From Sutcliffiella horikoshii DSM 8719 (GTDB taxonomy: Bacteria; Bacillota; Bacilli; Bacillales; Bacillaceae_I): a stretch of DNA of 64,000 nucleotides. Below are positions 41,820 through 49,840 of this stretch, piece by piece. The DNA is taken from the NCBI GenBank assembly GCA_001648575.1, contig LQXN01000054.1, forward strand, positions 1 to 64,000, written 5' to 3'. Position 1 is the stretch's first letter. Each line of letters begins with the position of its first letter. Under the pieces are notes generated by a model. The model was given only the letters and a program-made list of their open reading frames with translations. It was not told the origin of the DNA and did no database searches. A program made the translations under genes and the position numbers.

Positions 41820-42236
41820 TTAATATTGTTTTATTTTCTTTAAGATGGATGCAATGGAAGTACGATCGAGGTACGCTGAAAAATATTGATCGGTTTCCTC
41901 AAAGACCTCATCCATCACAAGTTGAATATTAGAAGCAACCACACATTCCTCTTCAGGATCTCCGGAGCACCAATTGGGTTTAATCGTTGCACCTGACACT
42001 GAGCGGTAGATTTGCCCCAATGTAATCTCATCAGGATCTTTTTGAAGAATGTAGCCTCCTCCTATTCCTTCCTTTGTTCGTACAAATCCATGGTTACGCA
42101 AACAACTCATTATTTTACGAATTCTTGCTGGATTTGTGGAAACATTGTCCGCAATCTTTTGACTACTTGCCATATGATCAGGCAAATGCGCTAAAAGAAC
42201 TAAGCTATGAACGGCTATCGTAAATTCACTATTCAC
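41820..42236 (-). CDS. Rrf2-family transcriptional regulator
   Basis: A 138-residue regulator. The winged HTH is ASSQKIADNVSTNPARIRK then SCLRNHGFVRTKEGIGGGY. Only one Cys pair region (NWCSGDPEEECVVA) is present rather than the three clustered Cys of IscR, so a cluster is not assured; YwnA-like members have such a layout. It starts at GTG with AGGAAG 9 nt upstream. It probably acts on the nearby LLM or quinone-reductase genes or on itself. Confidence 0.88.
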   Translation of the reverse strand: MNSEFTIAVHSLVLLAHLPDHMASSQKIADNVSTNPARIRKIMSCLRNHGFVRTKEGIGGGYILQKDPDEITLGQIYRSVSGATIKPNWCSGDPEEECVVASNIQLVMDEVFEETDQYFSAYLDRTSIASILKKIKQY

Positions 42237-42340
42237 TGGATTTCACTTCCTCTTGGAACCTGTACTGTAATAATAATTAATACAGTTTAAAAAGTCAATG
42301 AAATGATCAGTTGCTTTAATTCCAATTTTTAGTAGGAATT

Positions 42341-42374
42341 AAAAAAAGGTTGACCACCTTGACCGGAGTCAACC
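42341..42374 (-). terminator. hxlR intrinsic terminator
   Basis: GGTTGACTCC and GGTGGTCAACC arms on the minus strand, followed by TTTTTTT. Confidence 0.88.
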
Positions 42375-42408
42375 ATAAATCACCAATGAAAATTTACCTA
42401 ATTGACTC

Positions 42409-42759
42409 TTATCTTATTAAGGGGTTCAACCCAGCAGTTTCCATATAATCTTTTCCCCAATTATACATAGCATCGAGAATCGGCATCAAACTTCTTCCTT
42501 GTTCAGTAAGGGAGTATTCTACTTTTGGAGGAACCACGGGATAGACTTCGCGGTTTACAATCAAGTCTTCTTCCAGTTCTCGCAATTGATTGACTAGCAT
42601 CCTCTGCGTGATCCCTGGCATAAGAGCTTTCAATTCACCAAATCGCTTCGTTCCCTCTTTTCCTAGATGCCATAGTATAAGCATCTTCCATTTACCACCG
42701 ATAACGGAAAGAGTTAATTCTTTTTCACAATTAAACACCTTTTCCTCCATTCGCGACAT
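42409..42759 (-). CDS. hxlR: HxlR-family regulator, formaldehyde-responsive activator
   Basis: A 116-residue HxlR-type winged-helix protein closely matching B. subtilis Hxl[41 protein letters not shown], then [20 protein letters not shown]. Cys10 of FNCEKEL is the conserved Cys that reacts with formaldehyde in the B. subtilis protein. HxlR activates hxlAB there. GGAGGTGATG lies before the ATG. An operator half-copy of the hxlA and zwf sites lies 30-70 nt upstream. Confidence 0.93.
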   Translation of the reverse strand: MSRMEEKVFNCEKELTLSVIGGKWKMLILWHLGKEGTKRFGELKALMPGITQRMLVNQLRELEEDLIVNREVYPVVPPKVEYSLTEQGRSLMPILDAMYNWGKDYMETAGLNPLIR

Positions 42760-42791
42760 TTCACATCACCTCCATATTTATTATAGTCCAT

Positions 42792-42831
42792 AGTATACTT
42801 TTTTCACTAAATAATATATAAGTCCGTACTT
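42792..42831. promoter_or_regulatory. HxlR-type operator at the hxlR promoter
   Basis: AGTATACTTTTTTCACTA and AAGTCCGTACTT with the same internal order as the hxlA operator at 45626. It is oriented away from hxlR, opposite to its orientation at zwf and hxlA. AAGTNCGNACTT is a dyad. Confidence 0.65.
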
Positions 42832-42879
42832 GTTATATCCTTCCATACAACATATTCATTGTTTTCATTACCATCTAAC

Positions 42880-42910
42880 AACTAACAGATGTATTTCTGT
42901 TAGTTTTTTT
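42880..42910 (+). terminator. plus-strand intrinsic terminator overlapping the gnd stop
   Basis: AACTAACAGA and TCTGTTAGTT form a 10-bp stem followed by TTTTTT on the plus strand. No plus-strand gene precedes it. On the minus strand it lacks a T-tract but may still stabilise the gnd 3' end. Confidence 0.6.
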
Positions 42911-43793
42911 CAACACCATGTCCACCAAATTCGTTTCTTAATGCAGCTACTACTTTACCTGTAAAAGTATCATTATCTAATGAACGGTAACGCATCAAAA
43001 GCGACATTGCGATAACAGGAGTGGCTGCTTGTAAATCTAAAGCTGTTTCAACTGTCCATTTCCCTTCACCAGAAGAGTGCATAATCCCTTTAATTTCATC
43101 TAGATTTGCATCTTTTGAAAATGCACGTTCAGTCAATTCCATGAGCCATGAACGAATAACGGAACCGTTATTCCACACTCTAGCCACTTTTTCGTAGTCA
43201 AAATCGAATTCGCTCTTTTCTAATACCTCGAATCCTTCACCGATTGCTGCCATCATACCGTATTCAATTCCATTGTGGACCATTTTTAAGAAATGGCCGC
43301 TCCCTGCTTTACCAGCATAGATATATCCGTTTTCGACAGCTGTATCCTTAAAAATAGGTTCCACGATTCTCCAGGCTTCAGGGTCTCCACCAATCATATA
43401 ACATGCTCCATTACGAGCACCTTCCATTCCACCAGAAGTGCCGGCATCCATGAAGTGAATCCCTACTTCCTTTAGCTGGTTGTATCGGCGGATGGATTCC
43501 TTATAATGAGAATTCCCAGCTTCAATTACGATATCCCCAGCACTTAATAATGGTGTCATTTCATCAATTACCGAATCCACTACAGCATGAGGAACCATAA
43601 TCCATACAATTCTTGGTTTTTCTAATGATTCAACAAGTTCTTTTAAATCAGATGTACCTTGAGCACCGTGGTTCTTCATTTCTTCAACGGAACTTCTATT
43701 TACATCGAATGCTACTACTTCGTGCTTGTTATCAATTAAATTTTGACCTAAGTTCAATCCCATTTTTCCTAATCCAATTAATCCAACTTTCAT
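42900..43793 (-). CDS. gnd: decarboxylating 6-phosphogluconate dehydrogenase, short NAD-type (YqeC-like)
   Basis: A 297-residue enzyme, the short form of 6PGDH. The Rossmann motif is GLIGLGKMGLNLGQNL, the substrate region VIEAGNSHYKESIRRYNQ, the catalytic DAGTSGGMEGARNGACYMIG, and the catalytic KMVHNGIEYGMM. It forms ribulose-5-phosphate and CO2. In the dissimilatory RuMP cycle this regenerates the formaldehyde acceptor and releases CO2. AGGAGG lies 9 nt before the ATG; an ATG 6 nt earlier is too close. It is co-transcribed with zwf. Confidence 0.92.
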   Translation of the reverse strand: MKVGLIGLGKMGLNLGQNLIDNKHEVVAFDVNRSSVEEMKNHGAQGTSDLKELVESLEKPRIVWIMVPHAVVDSVIDEMTPLLSAGDIVIEAGNSHYKESIRRYNQLKEVGIHFMDAGTSGGMEGARNGACYMIGGDPEAWRIVEPIFKDTAVENGYIYAGKAGSGHFLKMVHNGIEYGMMAAIGEGFEVLEKSEFDFDYEKVARVWNNGSVIRSWLMELTERAFSKDANLDEIKGIMHSSGEGKWTVETALDLQAATPVIAMSLLMRYRSLDNDTFTGKVVAALRNEFGGHGVEKN

Positions 43794-43841
43794 GTTCATT
43801 TCCTCCTAAGATAATCTAAAAATATACTTCATTTTTTATTA

Positions 43842-45299
43842 CTACCACCATTTATATCCTTCCTCTGCCAATAATCGATGGGAAGCATCTGGTCCTGTTG
43901 ACCCTGATGGATATATTTGAAGGGGAATTGTATTTTCCTCAAAAGCCTCTAAGATGGGCTGTACCCATTTCCAAGACAATTCTACTTCTTTCCAATGCGC
44001 AAAGAATGTTGAGTCGCCACGCATTGCATCGTAAATTAAACGCTCATACGCTTCAGGAACATCTGCTTGTTTAGAAGAAAAATCAACACTGACTGGTTCG
44101 ATTTTTCCATTGTTTAATGGATTTTTACTATTTAATTGTAATGAAACACTTTCGTTTGGATTGATTTCAATCACTAAAAGATTTGGGGCAGTTTCTTCTT
44201 CTTGAGTCCTGTATAAATCCTTTGATGTATTTTTGAATTCAATCACAATTCTGGTGGATTTCTCTGTCATTCTTTTTCCTGTACGGATATAGAAAGGAAC
44301 CCCTCTCCAAAAATCATCATCCACATATAGACGGGCAGCCACAAATGTGTCAATTAGTGAAGAAGGAGCAACATCAGGTTCTCCTGTATATCCAACAACT
44401 GGTTTTCCTTGGATTTCACCAGGAGCATATTGGCCTCGAATCACATGATTCACCACATCCTCTTTCTTTAATGGACGCAGTGATTCTATTATTTTTCTCT
44501 TTTCATTGCGGATCTCTTCTGCACTTATTTGTTTTGGCAGCTGCATTGCTGTCATCATCAACATTTGCAGCATATGGTTTTGAAACATGTCGCGAATAGC
44601 CCCGGCATTATCATAATAACCAGCTCTCTCTTCAACCCCAACTGTTTCGGCTGAAGTAATTTGCACATTTGCAACGTATCGGTTGTTCCATAATGCTTGA
44701 AGCACTGGATTTGCAAACCCTAACGCTTCCAGGTTTTGTACCATTGGTTTTCCAAGATAGTGGTCGATGCGAAATATTTCTTCTTCATCGAAAGCTTTGC
44801 TTAGTTTATCGTTTAATTCTTGAGCTGATTTTAAGTCATGCCCAAAAGGTTTTTCGATAATTAGACGTTTCCAACCATTAGTAGAACCTAGACCACTCTC
44901 TTTAATGTTGGAAGCAATCACATTAAAAAGCTCTGGAGCAACAGATAGGTAGAACATACGATTTTCTGGAATATTCAATTCTTCTTCACGTTGTTTAACG
45001 AGTTCAAGTAATCCTTTATATCCTTCAGCCTTGATAGCATCTACATGGCTATAACGAAAGGCACGGATAAACACTTCAAGGTTTGAATCGTCATGTAGTG
45101 ATCGTCTAGAAAATCCTTTTAAAGAATCTTTCACATGTTTTTGGAAATCAGTATCTGATAATTCTCCTCTGCCCACCCCGATAATGGAGATGGGCAGAGG
45201 TAATTTTTTATCCAAAAATAAATTATATAGAGCAGGGAAGATTTTTCTTTTTGCTAAGTCCCCTGTCGCCCCAAATAAGACAAATGTCATTGCCTCCAT
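43842..45299 (-). CDS. zwf: glucose-6-phosphate 1-dehydrogenase
   Basis: A 485-residue enzyme with NADP motif FGATGDLAKRKIFPALYNL, substrate loop RIDHYLGKPMVQNLEAL and the CRGD-like region KPFGHDLKSAQEL. It oxidises glucose-6-phosphate and yields NADPH for the oxidative branch. With HxlA, HxlB, phosphoglucose isomerase (elsewhere) and Gnd it closes a formaldehyde-to-CO2 cycle. GGAGG lies 9 nt before the ATG. An HxlR-type operator lies 83 nt upstream. Confidence 0.97.
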   Translation of the reverse strand: MEAMTFVLFGATGDLAKRKIFPALYNLFLDKKLPLPISIIGVGRGELSDTDFQKHVKDSLKGFSRRSLHDDSNLEVFIRAFRYSHVDAIKAEGYKGLLELVKQREEELNIPENRMFYLSVAPELFNVIASNIKESGLGSTNGWKRLIIEKPFGHDLKSAQELNDKLSKAFDEEEIFRIDHYLGKPMVQNLEALGFANPVLQALWNNRYVANVQITSAETVGVEERAGYYDNAGAIRDMFQNHMLQMLMMTAMQLPKQISAEEIRNEKRKIIESLRPLKKEDVVNHVIRGQYAPGEIQGKPVVGYTGEPDVAPSSLIDTFVAARLYVDDDFWRGVPFYIRTGKRMTEKSTRIVIEFKNTSKDLYRTQEEETAPNLLVIEINPNESVSLQLNSKNPLNNGKIEPVSVDFSSKQADVPEAYERLIYDAMRGDSTFFAHWKEVELSWKWVQPILEAFEENTIPLQIYPSGSTGPDASHRLLAEEGYKWW

Positions 45300-45382
45300 T
45301 TAACCTACCTCCAAAAATTTCAGTATTTCGTGAAACATTGTTGCAACAAGATGTAAGTATAATACCTACATTTCTCAAATGG

Positions 45383-45427
45383 AAGTACGCACTTTTTATT
45401 TAAATAGTGTTAAAAAAATTACATACT
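45383..45427 (-). promoter_or_regulatory. HxlR-type operator upstream of zwf
   Basis: On the minus strand AGTAT, CACTATTTAAATAA and AAGTGCGTACTT appear in the order of the hxlA operator, with about 6 extra nt in the T-tract. AAGTGCGTACTT is a 12-bp dyad. Confidence 0.7.
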
Positions 45428-45625
45428 AACAAAATGTATACTATAAGAAATAAACTCTTCTATTTAAGTGTTAAAAAAATTAAAAGCCAGGGTGAGGATC
45501 CTCTCCTTGGCCACAAACATATATGATATTAATTTTTTGAGAACAGTTTTTTTATGTGTTGAAGCTTTGGGCATAATAAGCGGGCTATTTAAACGGGAGG
45601 TGTCACAAACAGCGATTGGTCTTAC

Positions 45626-45666
45626 AGTATACTTTTTAGCACTATGTAAATTAAAAGTGCGTACTT
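45626..45666 (+). promoter_or_regulatory. HxlR-type operator upstream of hxlA
   Basis: AGTATACTTTTTAGCACTA and AAGTGCGTACTT, near-identical (inverted) to the zwf copy and aligned with the hxlR copy. It ends 141 nt before hxlA. The gap 45668-45807 holds the promoter and leader; the rest of 45300-45807 has no gene I support. Confidence 0.75.
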
Positions 45667-45807
45667 TTAATATTTAATCATACGTTATATACTTGCAATT
45701 GTTCAGTGAGAGGCCATGATATTCCTTATTACTTGCAGGTAGATAGTGCACTATAAGGAGAAGTTATCGCTGTTCAAAAATAAAAAAAATTATAGGAGTG
45801 AATATAG

Positions 45808-46440
45808 ATGGAATTACAATTAGCATTAGATTTAGTAAATATTCCAGAAGCAATTGAGTTAGTTAAAGAAGTGGAGGATCACATTGATATCGTCGAAATC
45901 GGCACACCGGTTGTAATCAATGAAGGACTTCATGCAGTAAAAGCAGTAAAAGAAGCATTCCCTAACTTAAAGGTATTAGCAGACCTTAAAATCATGGATG
46001 CAGCTGGTTATGAAGTAATGAAAGCTTCTGAAGCAGGTGCTGATATCGTGACAATTCTTGGAACTGCTGAAGATATGTCCATTAAAGGTGCTGTGGAAGA
46101 AGCGAAAAAACAAGGTAAAAAAATCCTTGTTGATATGATTGCGGTTAAAGACCTTGCTGGTCGTGCAAAAGAAGTGGACGCTATGGGCGTTGATTATATT
46201 TGTGTTCATACTGGCTACGATCTTCAAGCAGTTGGAAAGAACTCTTTTGAAGATTTACAAACCATCAAAAGTGTTGTAAAAAATGCTAAAACTGCAATCG
46301 CAGGTGGTATTAAGTTAGAAACACTTCCAGAAGTCATCAAAGTACAACCAGACCTTGTCATTGTAGGTGGCGGGATTACTGGCCAAGCTGATAAAAAAGC
46401 TGCTGCTGCCAAAATGCAACAAATGATTAACCAAGGGTAA
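45808..46440 (+). CDS. hxlA: 3-hexulose-6-phosphate synthase
   Basis: A 210-residue orotidine-decarboxylase-fold enzyme that joins formaldehyde to ribulose-5-phosphate. The LALDLVNIPEAIELVKEVED strand-helix, EIGTPVVINEGL, ADLKIMDAAGYEV (Asp-x-Lys-x-x-Asp catalytic motif) and VDYICVHTGYDLQA are present. GGAG lies 11 nt before the ATG. It is co-transcribed with hxlB 8 nt downstream. Confidence 0.97.
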   Translation: MELQLALDLVNIPEAIELVKEVEDHIDIVEIGTPVVINEGLHAVKAVKEAFPNLKVLADLKIMDAAGYEVMKASEAGADIVTILGTAEDMSIKGAVEEAKKQGKKILVDMIAVKDLAGRAKEVDAMGVDYICVHTGYDLQAVGKNSFEDLQTIKSVVKNAKTAIAGGIKLETLPEVIKVQPDLVIVGGGITGQADKKAAAAKMQQMINQG

Positions 46441-46448
46441 TTCAAATC

Positions 46449-47006
46449 ATGAATACAACTCAATACCTAGCTGAAATCATAAAAGAGTTAAATCGCTCCG
46501 TAGATTTAATTTCGAATGATGAAGCTGAAAAACTAGTTAATGGGATTCTTGAATCAAAAAAAATCTTTGTTGCTGGCGCAGGTAGATCTGGATTTATGGC
46601 CAAATCATTCGCCATGCGAATGATGCACATGGGGATAGATGCCTATGTGATTGGCGAAACAGTAACCCCTAACTTTGAAGAAGATGACATCTTAATCATT
46701 GGATCAGGTTCAGGAGAAACAAAAGGTTTAGTTTCCATGGCTGAGAAGGCAAAAAGCATCGGTGGGACTATTGCAGCTGTAACGATTTTCCCTGAGTCCA
46801 CTATTGGACAATTAGCGGATATCACCATTAAGTTGCCTGGCTCACCTAAAGATCAGTCAGAGAGTGACTTTAAGACGATTCAACCAATGGGCTCATTATT
46901 TGAGCAAACACTTTTACTATTTTACGACGCTGTGATTCTTCGGTTCATGGAGAAAAAAGGGTTGGATACCAATAAAATGTACGGTAAACACGCCAACTTA
47001 GAATAG
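46449..47006 (+). CDS. hxlB: 6-phospho-3-hexuloisomerase
   Basis: A 185-residue SIS-domain isomerase that turns hexulose-6-phosphate into fructose-6-phosphate. SIS core FVAGAGRSGFMAKSFAMRMM and ILIIGSGSGETKGLVSMAEK, then the C-terminal PMGSLFEQTLLLFYDAVIL. It follows hxlA by 8 nt and ends before a strong terminator. Confidence 0.97.
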   Translation: MNTTQYLAEIIKELNRSVDLISNDEAEKLVNGILESKKIFVAGAGRSGFMAKSFAMRMMHMGIDAYVIGETVTPNFEEDDILIIGSGSGETKGLVSMAEKAKSIGGTIAAVTIFPESTIGQLADITIKLPGSPKDQSESDFKTIQPMGSLFEQTLLLFYDAVILRFMEKKGLDTNKMYGKHANLE

Positions 47007-47033
47007 ATATATTATTCCTCGAGTTCTAAATAG

Positions 47034-47076
47034 GAAAGACCGCAACTGTTTTCATGCAAGTTTGCGGTCTTTCTGC
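47034..47076 (+). terminator. hxlAB terminator
   Basis: GAAAGACCGCAA and TTGCGGTCTTTC arms, with a short T-tract included in the stem. Confidence 0.85.
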
Positions 47077-47117
47077 TAGAATAAACTACTATTTGTAATT
47101 TTTTTAGGAGTGATAAA

Positions 47118-47837
47118 ATGATTTCTTTAAATGGAAAAACTGCAATAGTTACTGGCGCAGGAAGAGGCATTGGCCGAGCTACTGCTATCGCCTTAGCCAA
47201 AGAAGGCGTTCATTTAGGCCTAATCGGCTTAAGTATGTCTAATCTTGAAAAGGTAGCTGCTGAACTAGCACAATTTGATGTTAAGGTTTCTGCAGCAACA
47301 GCAGATGTGACCGATCTTGAATCCGTGACCCATGCTGTTGAACATATCAAATCAGACCTAGGCCCAATTGATATCCTAATCAACAATGCTGGTGTTGCTA
47401 AATTTGGTGGGTTCCTTGATCTAACACCAGAAGAATGGGAAAAAATCATCCAAGTCAATTTAATGGGTGTGTATAATGTAACAAGAGCAGCATTACCAGG
47501 AATGATCGAAAGAAAATCAGGAGATATCATCAATATTTCTTCATCTGCCGGCCAAAAAGGTGCTCCTGTTACAAGTGCTTACAGTGCTTCTAAATTCGCT
47601 GTATTAGGGCTAACAGAATCACTTATGCTAGAAGTAAGAAAACATAATGTCCGTGTCACTGCTTTAACACCGAGTACGGTCGTTACAGATTTAGCGATTG
47701 ATACAAATCTTGTTAAAGGCAATGAAGAAAACGTGATGCACCCAGAAGACCTTGCAGAATTAGTCGTGGCTAGTTTAAAATTCAATCCAAGAGTATTCGT
47801 TAAAACAGCTGGATTATGGTCTACAAATCCATCATAA
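47118..47837 (+). CDS. SDR-family 3-oxoacyl-ACP-reductase-like protein (YoxD-like)
   Basis: A 239-residue short-chain dehydrogenase. The cofactor motif is [24 protein letters not shown] is at [10 protein letters not shown], and the catalytic Ser and YxxxK are in [20 protein letters not shown]. It is closest in pattern to YoxD of B. subtilis, of unknown physiological substrate. AGGAG lies 9 nt before the ATG. It is separate from hxlAB by a terminator. Confidence 0.9.
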   Translation: MISLNGKTAIVTGAGRGIGRATAIALAKEGVHLGLIGLSMSNLEKVAAELAQFDVKVSAATADVTDLESVTHAVEHIKSDLGPIDILINNAGVAKFGGFLDLTPEEWEKIIQVNLMGVYNVTRAALPGMIERKSGDIINISSSAGQKGAPVTSAYSASKFAVLGLTESLMLEVRKHNVRVTALTPSTVVTDLAIDTNLVKGNEENVMHPEDLAELVVASLKFNPRVFVKTAGLWSTNPS

Positions 47838-47839
47838 AA

Positions 47840-47865
47840 AGAAGCAGATCCTATGGTCTGCTTCT
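47840..47865 (+). repeat. gene-proximal stem-loop copy after yoxD-like gene
   Basis: A 26-nt stem-loop AGAAGCAGAT...GTCTGCTTCT starting 3 nt after the stop and abutting the repeat; no T-tract. Confidence 0.85.
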
Positions 47866-48075
47866 CAGTGTGTAGACAAAGTTCAAATATAATAAATTTC
47901 TCTAGTTGATTGCAGTGGAAGGCGCGAAGACTCCCGCGGGAGGAAGGGACATGTAAGACCCCGCAGGCGTAGCCGAGGAGGCTTACGGACCGCCCGCAGG
48001 AAAGCGGAGCGCCTGGAACGAAAATCAACTGTTCCAACAGATAACTTAACTATTTCTTAGTTTGTCAACAGTCTG
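47866..48075 (+). mobile_element. terminator-associated repeat, type 1, copy 3
   Basis: This is 210 bp, the clearest example. The left end is CAGTGTGTAGACAAAG and the right end TTTGTCAACAGTCTG. The body is GTTGATTGCAGTGGAAGGCG, GACTCCCGCGGGAGG, AAGACCCCGCAGGCGTAGCC, GAGGAGGCTTACGGACCGCC, CGGAGCGCC and GAAAATCAACTGTTCC. It separates two 26-nt copies of the terminator stem-loop of the upstream gene. Confidence 0.9.
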
Positions 48076-48106
48076 AGAAGCAGATTCTATGGTCTGCTTC
48101 TTTTTC
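48076..48106 (+). terminator. gene-distal terminator copy of the yoxD-like gene
   Basis: The stem-loop AGAAGCAGAT...GTCTGCTTCT (one base different from the proximal copy) followed by TTTTTCTTT. Only this copy carries the T-tract. Confidence 0.85.
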
Positions 48107-48285
48107 TTTAGTTCGTACAAAATACCATATGTATGACTGAACAAAGGCCAATACTTTCTCTAAGATTGTTTTCTGTGCTAAGCGTATAGTATAAGCATTT
48201 GACCGTGTAGGAAAAAAAAGAAAAAAGGGCGAGTAACCGCTAAATTCACTTGGCGGTTTTTTGGTTTTTACGTCTTTTTCTGATG

Positions 48286-48314
48286 GTATAAATTGGCTGA
48301 AACAGAACATAATA
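48286..48314 (+). promoter_or_regulatory. sigma-G-type promoter of the ger operon
   Basis: GTATA, a 17-nt spacer and CATAATA match the sigma-G pattern (gHATR and CATnnTA). It ends 45 nt before the first ger ORF, as expected for forespore-expressed germinant receptors. Confidence 0.75.
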
Positions 48315-48359
48315 TCAATGGTGTAAATACATAATTATCTTATTAGGAGATTGATGTTT

Positions 48360-49835
48360 ATGTTTAAGAAGTGGACGAGTTCAGGGGTAGGTAATAACAC
48401 AGAGCAAGCCCTAAATACACCTATCACACTAGAGAATATCCTTGATCGCGTAGACAATATGGAAGACGCTGAAATAATAGAACATCAATCCACTCATGTT
48501 TCGACAATTATACTGGTATACATAAGAACATTGATTGAAAACGAAAGGTTGAATGAATCTGTCATTCAACCATTACTGAGCTGCAGCAATGAAAATCAAT
48601 TGGAATGTATTTCCTCCTCCAAAATTACAGAAATTTTAACCCTGGAAGAGGCCGAAAAACAATTGATGCTGGGATCCATCCTTATTTTTGACACCAGTGT
48701 AAATAAATGGTGTTCAGTCGATCTTAAAGATCCATCAGGAAGAGGGATAGAAACCTCTGAAACAGAAACAATTCTTTATGGAGCAAAGGACAGTTTCACT
48801 GAAAACATAGAACAGAATATAGCATTGATTCGAAGAAGGCTGCCAATAACAGCCTTGAAAACAGAAAAATTCACGGTAGGATCACTCACTGAGACAAATG
48901 TTGTCTTAATGTATCTCGAAGGTATAACGAACCCTAAATTCATTACGATTGCCAGGGAGAAAATCAAAAATGTCAATTATGACCAAATTCTTGACTCCTC
49001 CCAACTAGCAGCTTTTATGGAAGATTACACACATACTGTCTTTCCACAATTTCAACAAACTGACCGTCCTGATGTGTGTGCCTTCGCACTTGGCGTTGGT
49101 AAACTTGTCATACTTGTCGATAATACACCGTTTGCTCTGAATGCTCCAATCACCTTTTTCCATTTATTCCAATCACCTGAAGATTATATTAATCGTTGGA
49201 TTGTTGCAAGCTTCTTGCGGATCATAAGATATTTAAGTTTCATGCTCTCCTTACTGATGGTTCCACTATATGTCGCGTTAACGACACATCATTATCAGAT
49301 GATTCCCTTGCAAATTTTATTCGTCCTTGTGGATACGAGAAGTCAATTGCCACTAAGCCCGTTTTGGGAATCGCTCATTATGTTGGTGACAATTGAAATT
49401 ATTAAAGAAGCAAGTCTAAGAATGCCTACGAAATCTGGTCAAACATTAGGTGTCATCGGTGGTATTGTCATTGGACAGGCAGCTGTAGAAGCAGGGTTCG
49501 CTAGTCAAGTTCTGATCGTTTTGGTAGGTATTTCTGCAATCGCTTCGTTTCTAGTGCCGAATTATTTGATGTCCAAAGCCAACACTTTTATACAGTTCAT
49601 ACTATTGATCCTTGCTTCTTTTCTTGGAGTAATGGGCATTTTCATGGGCATGCTTTTACTTTTTGTCCATATGAACGCACTTACTTCCTTGAAACAGCCA
49701 TATTTAGTCCCTGTGGCACCTTTTTATGGAAAAGATTGGATTGATCTATTTATTCGTGGACCATTGAAATGGATGAAAACAAGGCCAGAGTCTCTTCATC
49801 CTTTACAGAAATGGCGTTATAGCCGAAGGAGATAA
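48360..49835 (+). CDS. GerA-type spore germination protein, A subunit
   Basis: A 491-residue A subunit of a Ger germinant receptor. The soluble N-terminal domain (to about 255) ends with LILVDNTPFALNAPITFFHL, and five to six membrane helices follow, with the conserved MPTKSGQTLGVIGGIVIGQA and the tail PLKWMKTRPESLHP. It works in the spore inner membrane with B and C. The ATG after AGGAG with 10-nt spacing is used; upstream ATG or TTG starts sit closer. It is first in the operon. Confidence 0.93.
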   Translation: MFKKWTSSGVGNNTEQALNTPITLENILDRVDNMEDAEIIEHQSTHVSTIILVYIRTLIENERLNESVIQPLLSCSNENQLECISSSKITEILTLEEAEKQLMLGSILIFDTSVNKWCSVDLKDPSGRGIETSETETILYGAKDSFTENIEQNIALIRRRLPITALKTEKFTVGSLTETNVVLMYLEGITNPKFITIAREKIKNVNYDQILDSSQLAAFMEDYTHTVFPQFQQTDRPDVCAFALGVGKLVILVDNTPFALNAPITFFHLFQSPEDYINRWIVASFLRIIRYLSFMLSLLMVPLYVALTTHHYQMIPLQILFVLVDTRSQLPLSPFWESLIMLVTIEIIKEASLRMPTKSGQTLGVIGGIVIGQAAVEAGFASQVLIVLVGISAIASFLVPNYLMSKANTFIQFILLILASFLGVMGIFMGMLLLFVHMNALTSLKQPYLVPVAPFYGKDWIDLFIRGPLKWMKTRPESLHPLQKWRYSRRR

Positions 49836-49840
49836 TCCCA

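Noticed and set aside
45468-45677. 69-codon plus-strand frame upstream of hxlA
   Set aside because: It starts at GTG without a ribosome site, spans the hxlA operator, and its product has no recognisable feature.
47866-48075. The 210-bp repeat as a group IIC intron or CRISPR unit
   Set aside because: It is too short and lacks intron domain V; copies are dispersed rather than tandem. Group IIC introns favour terminators but would not duplicate the stem-loop.
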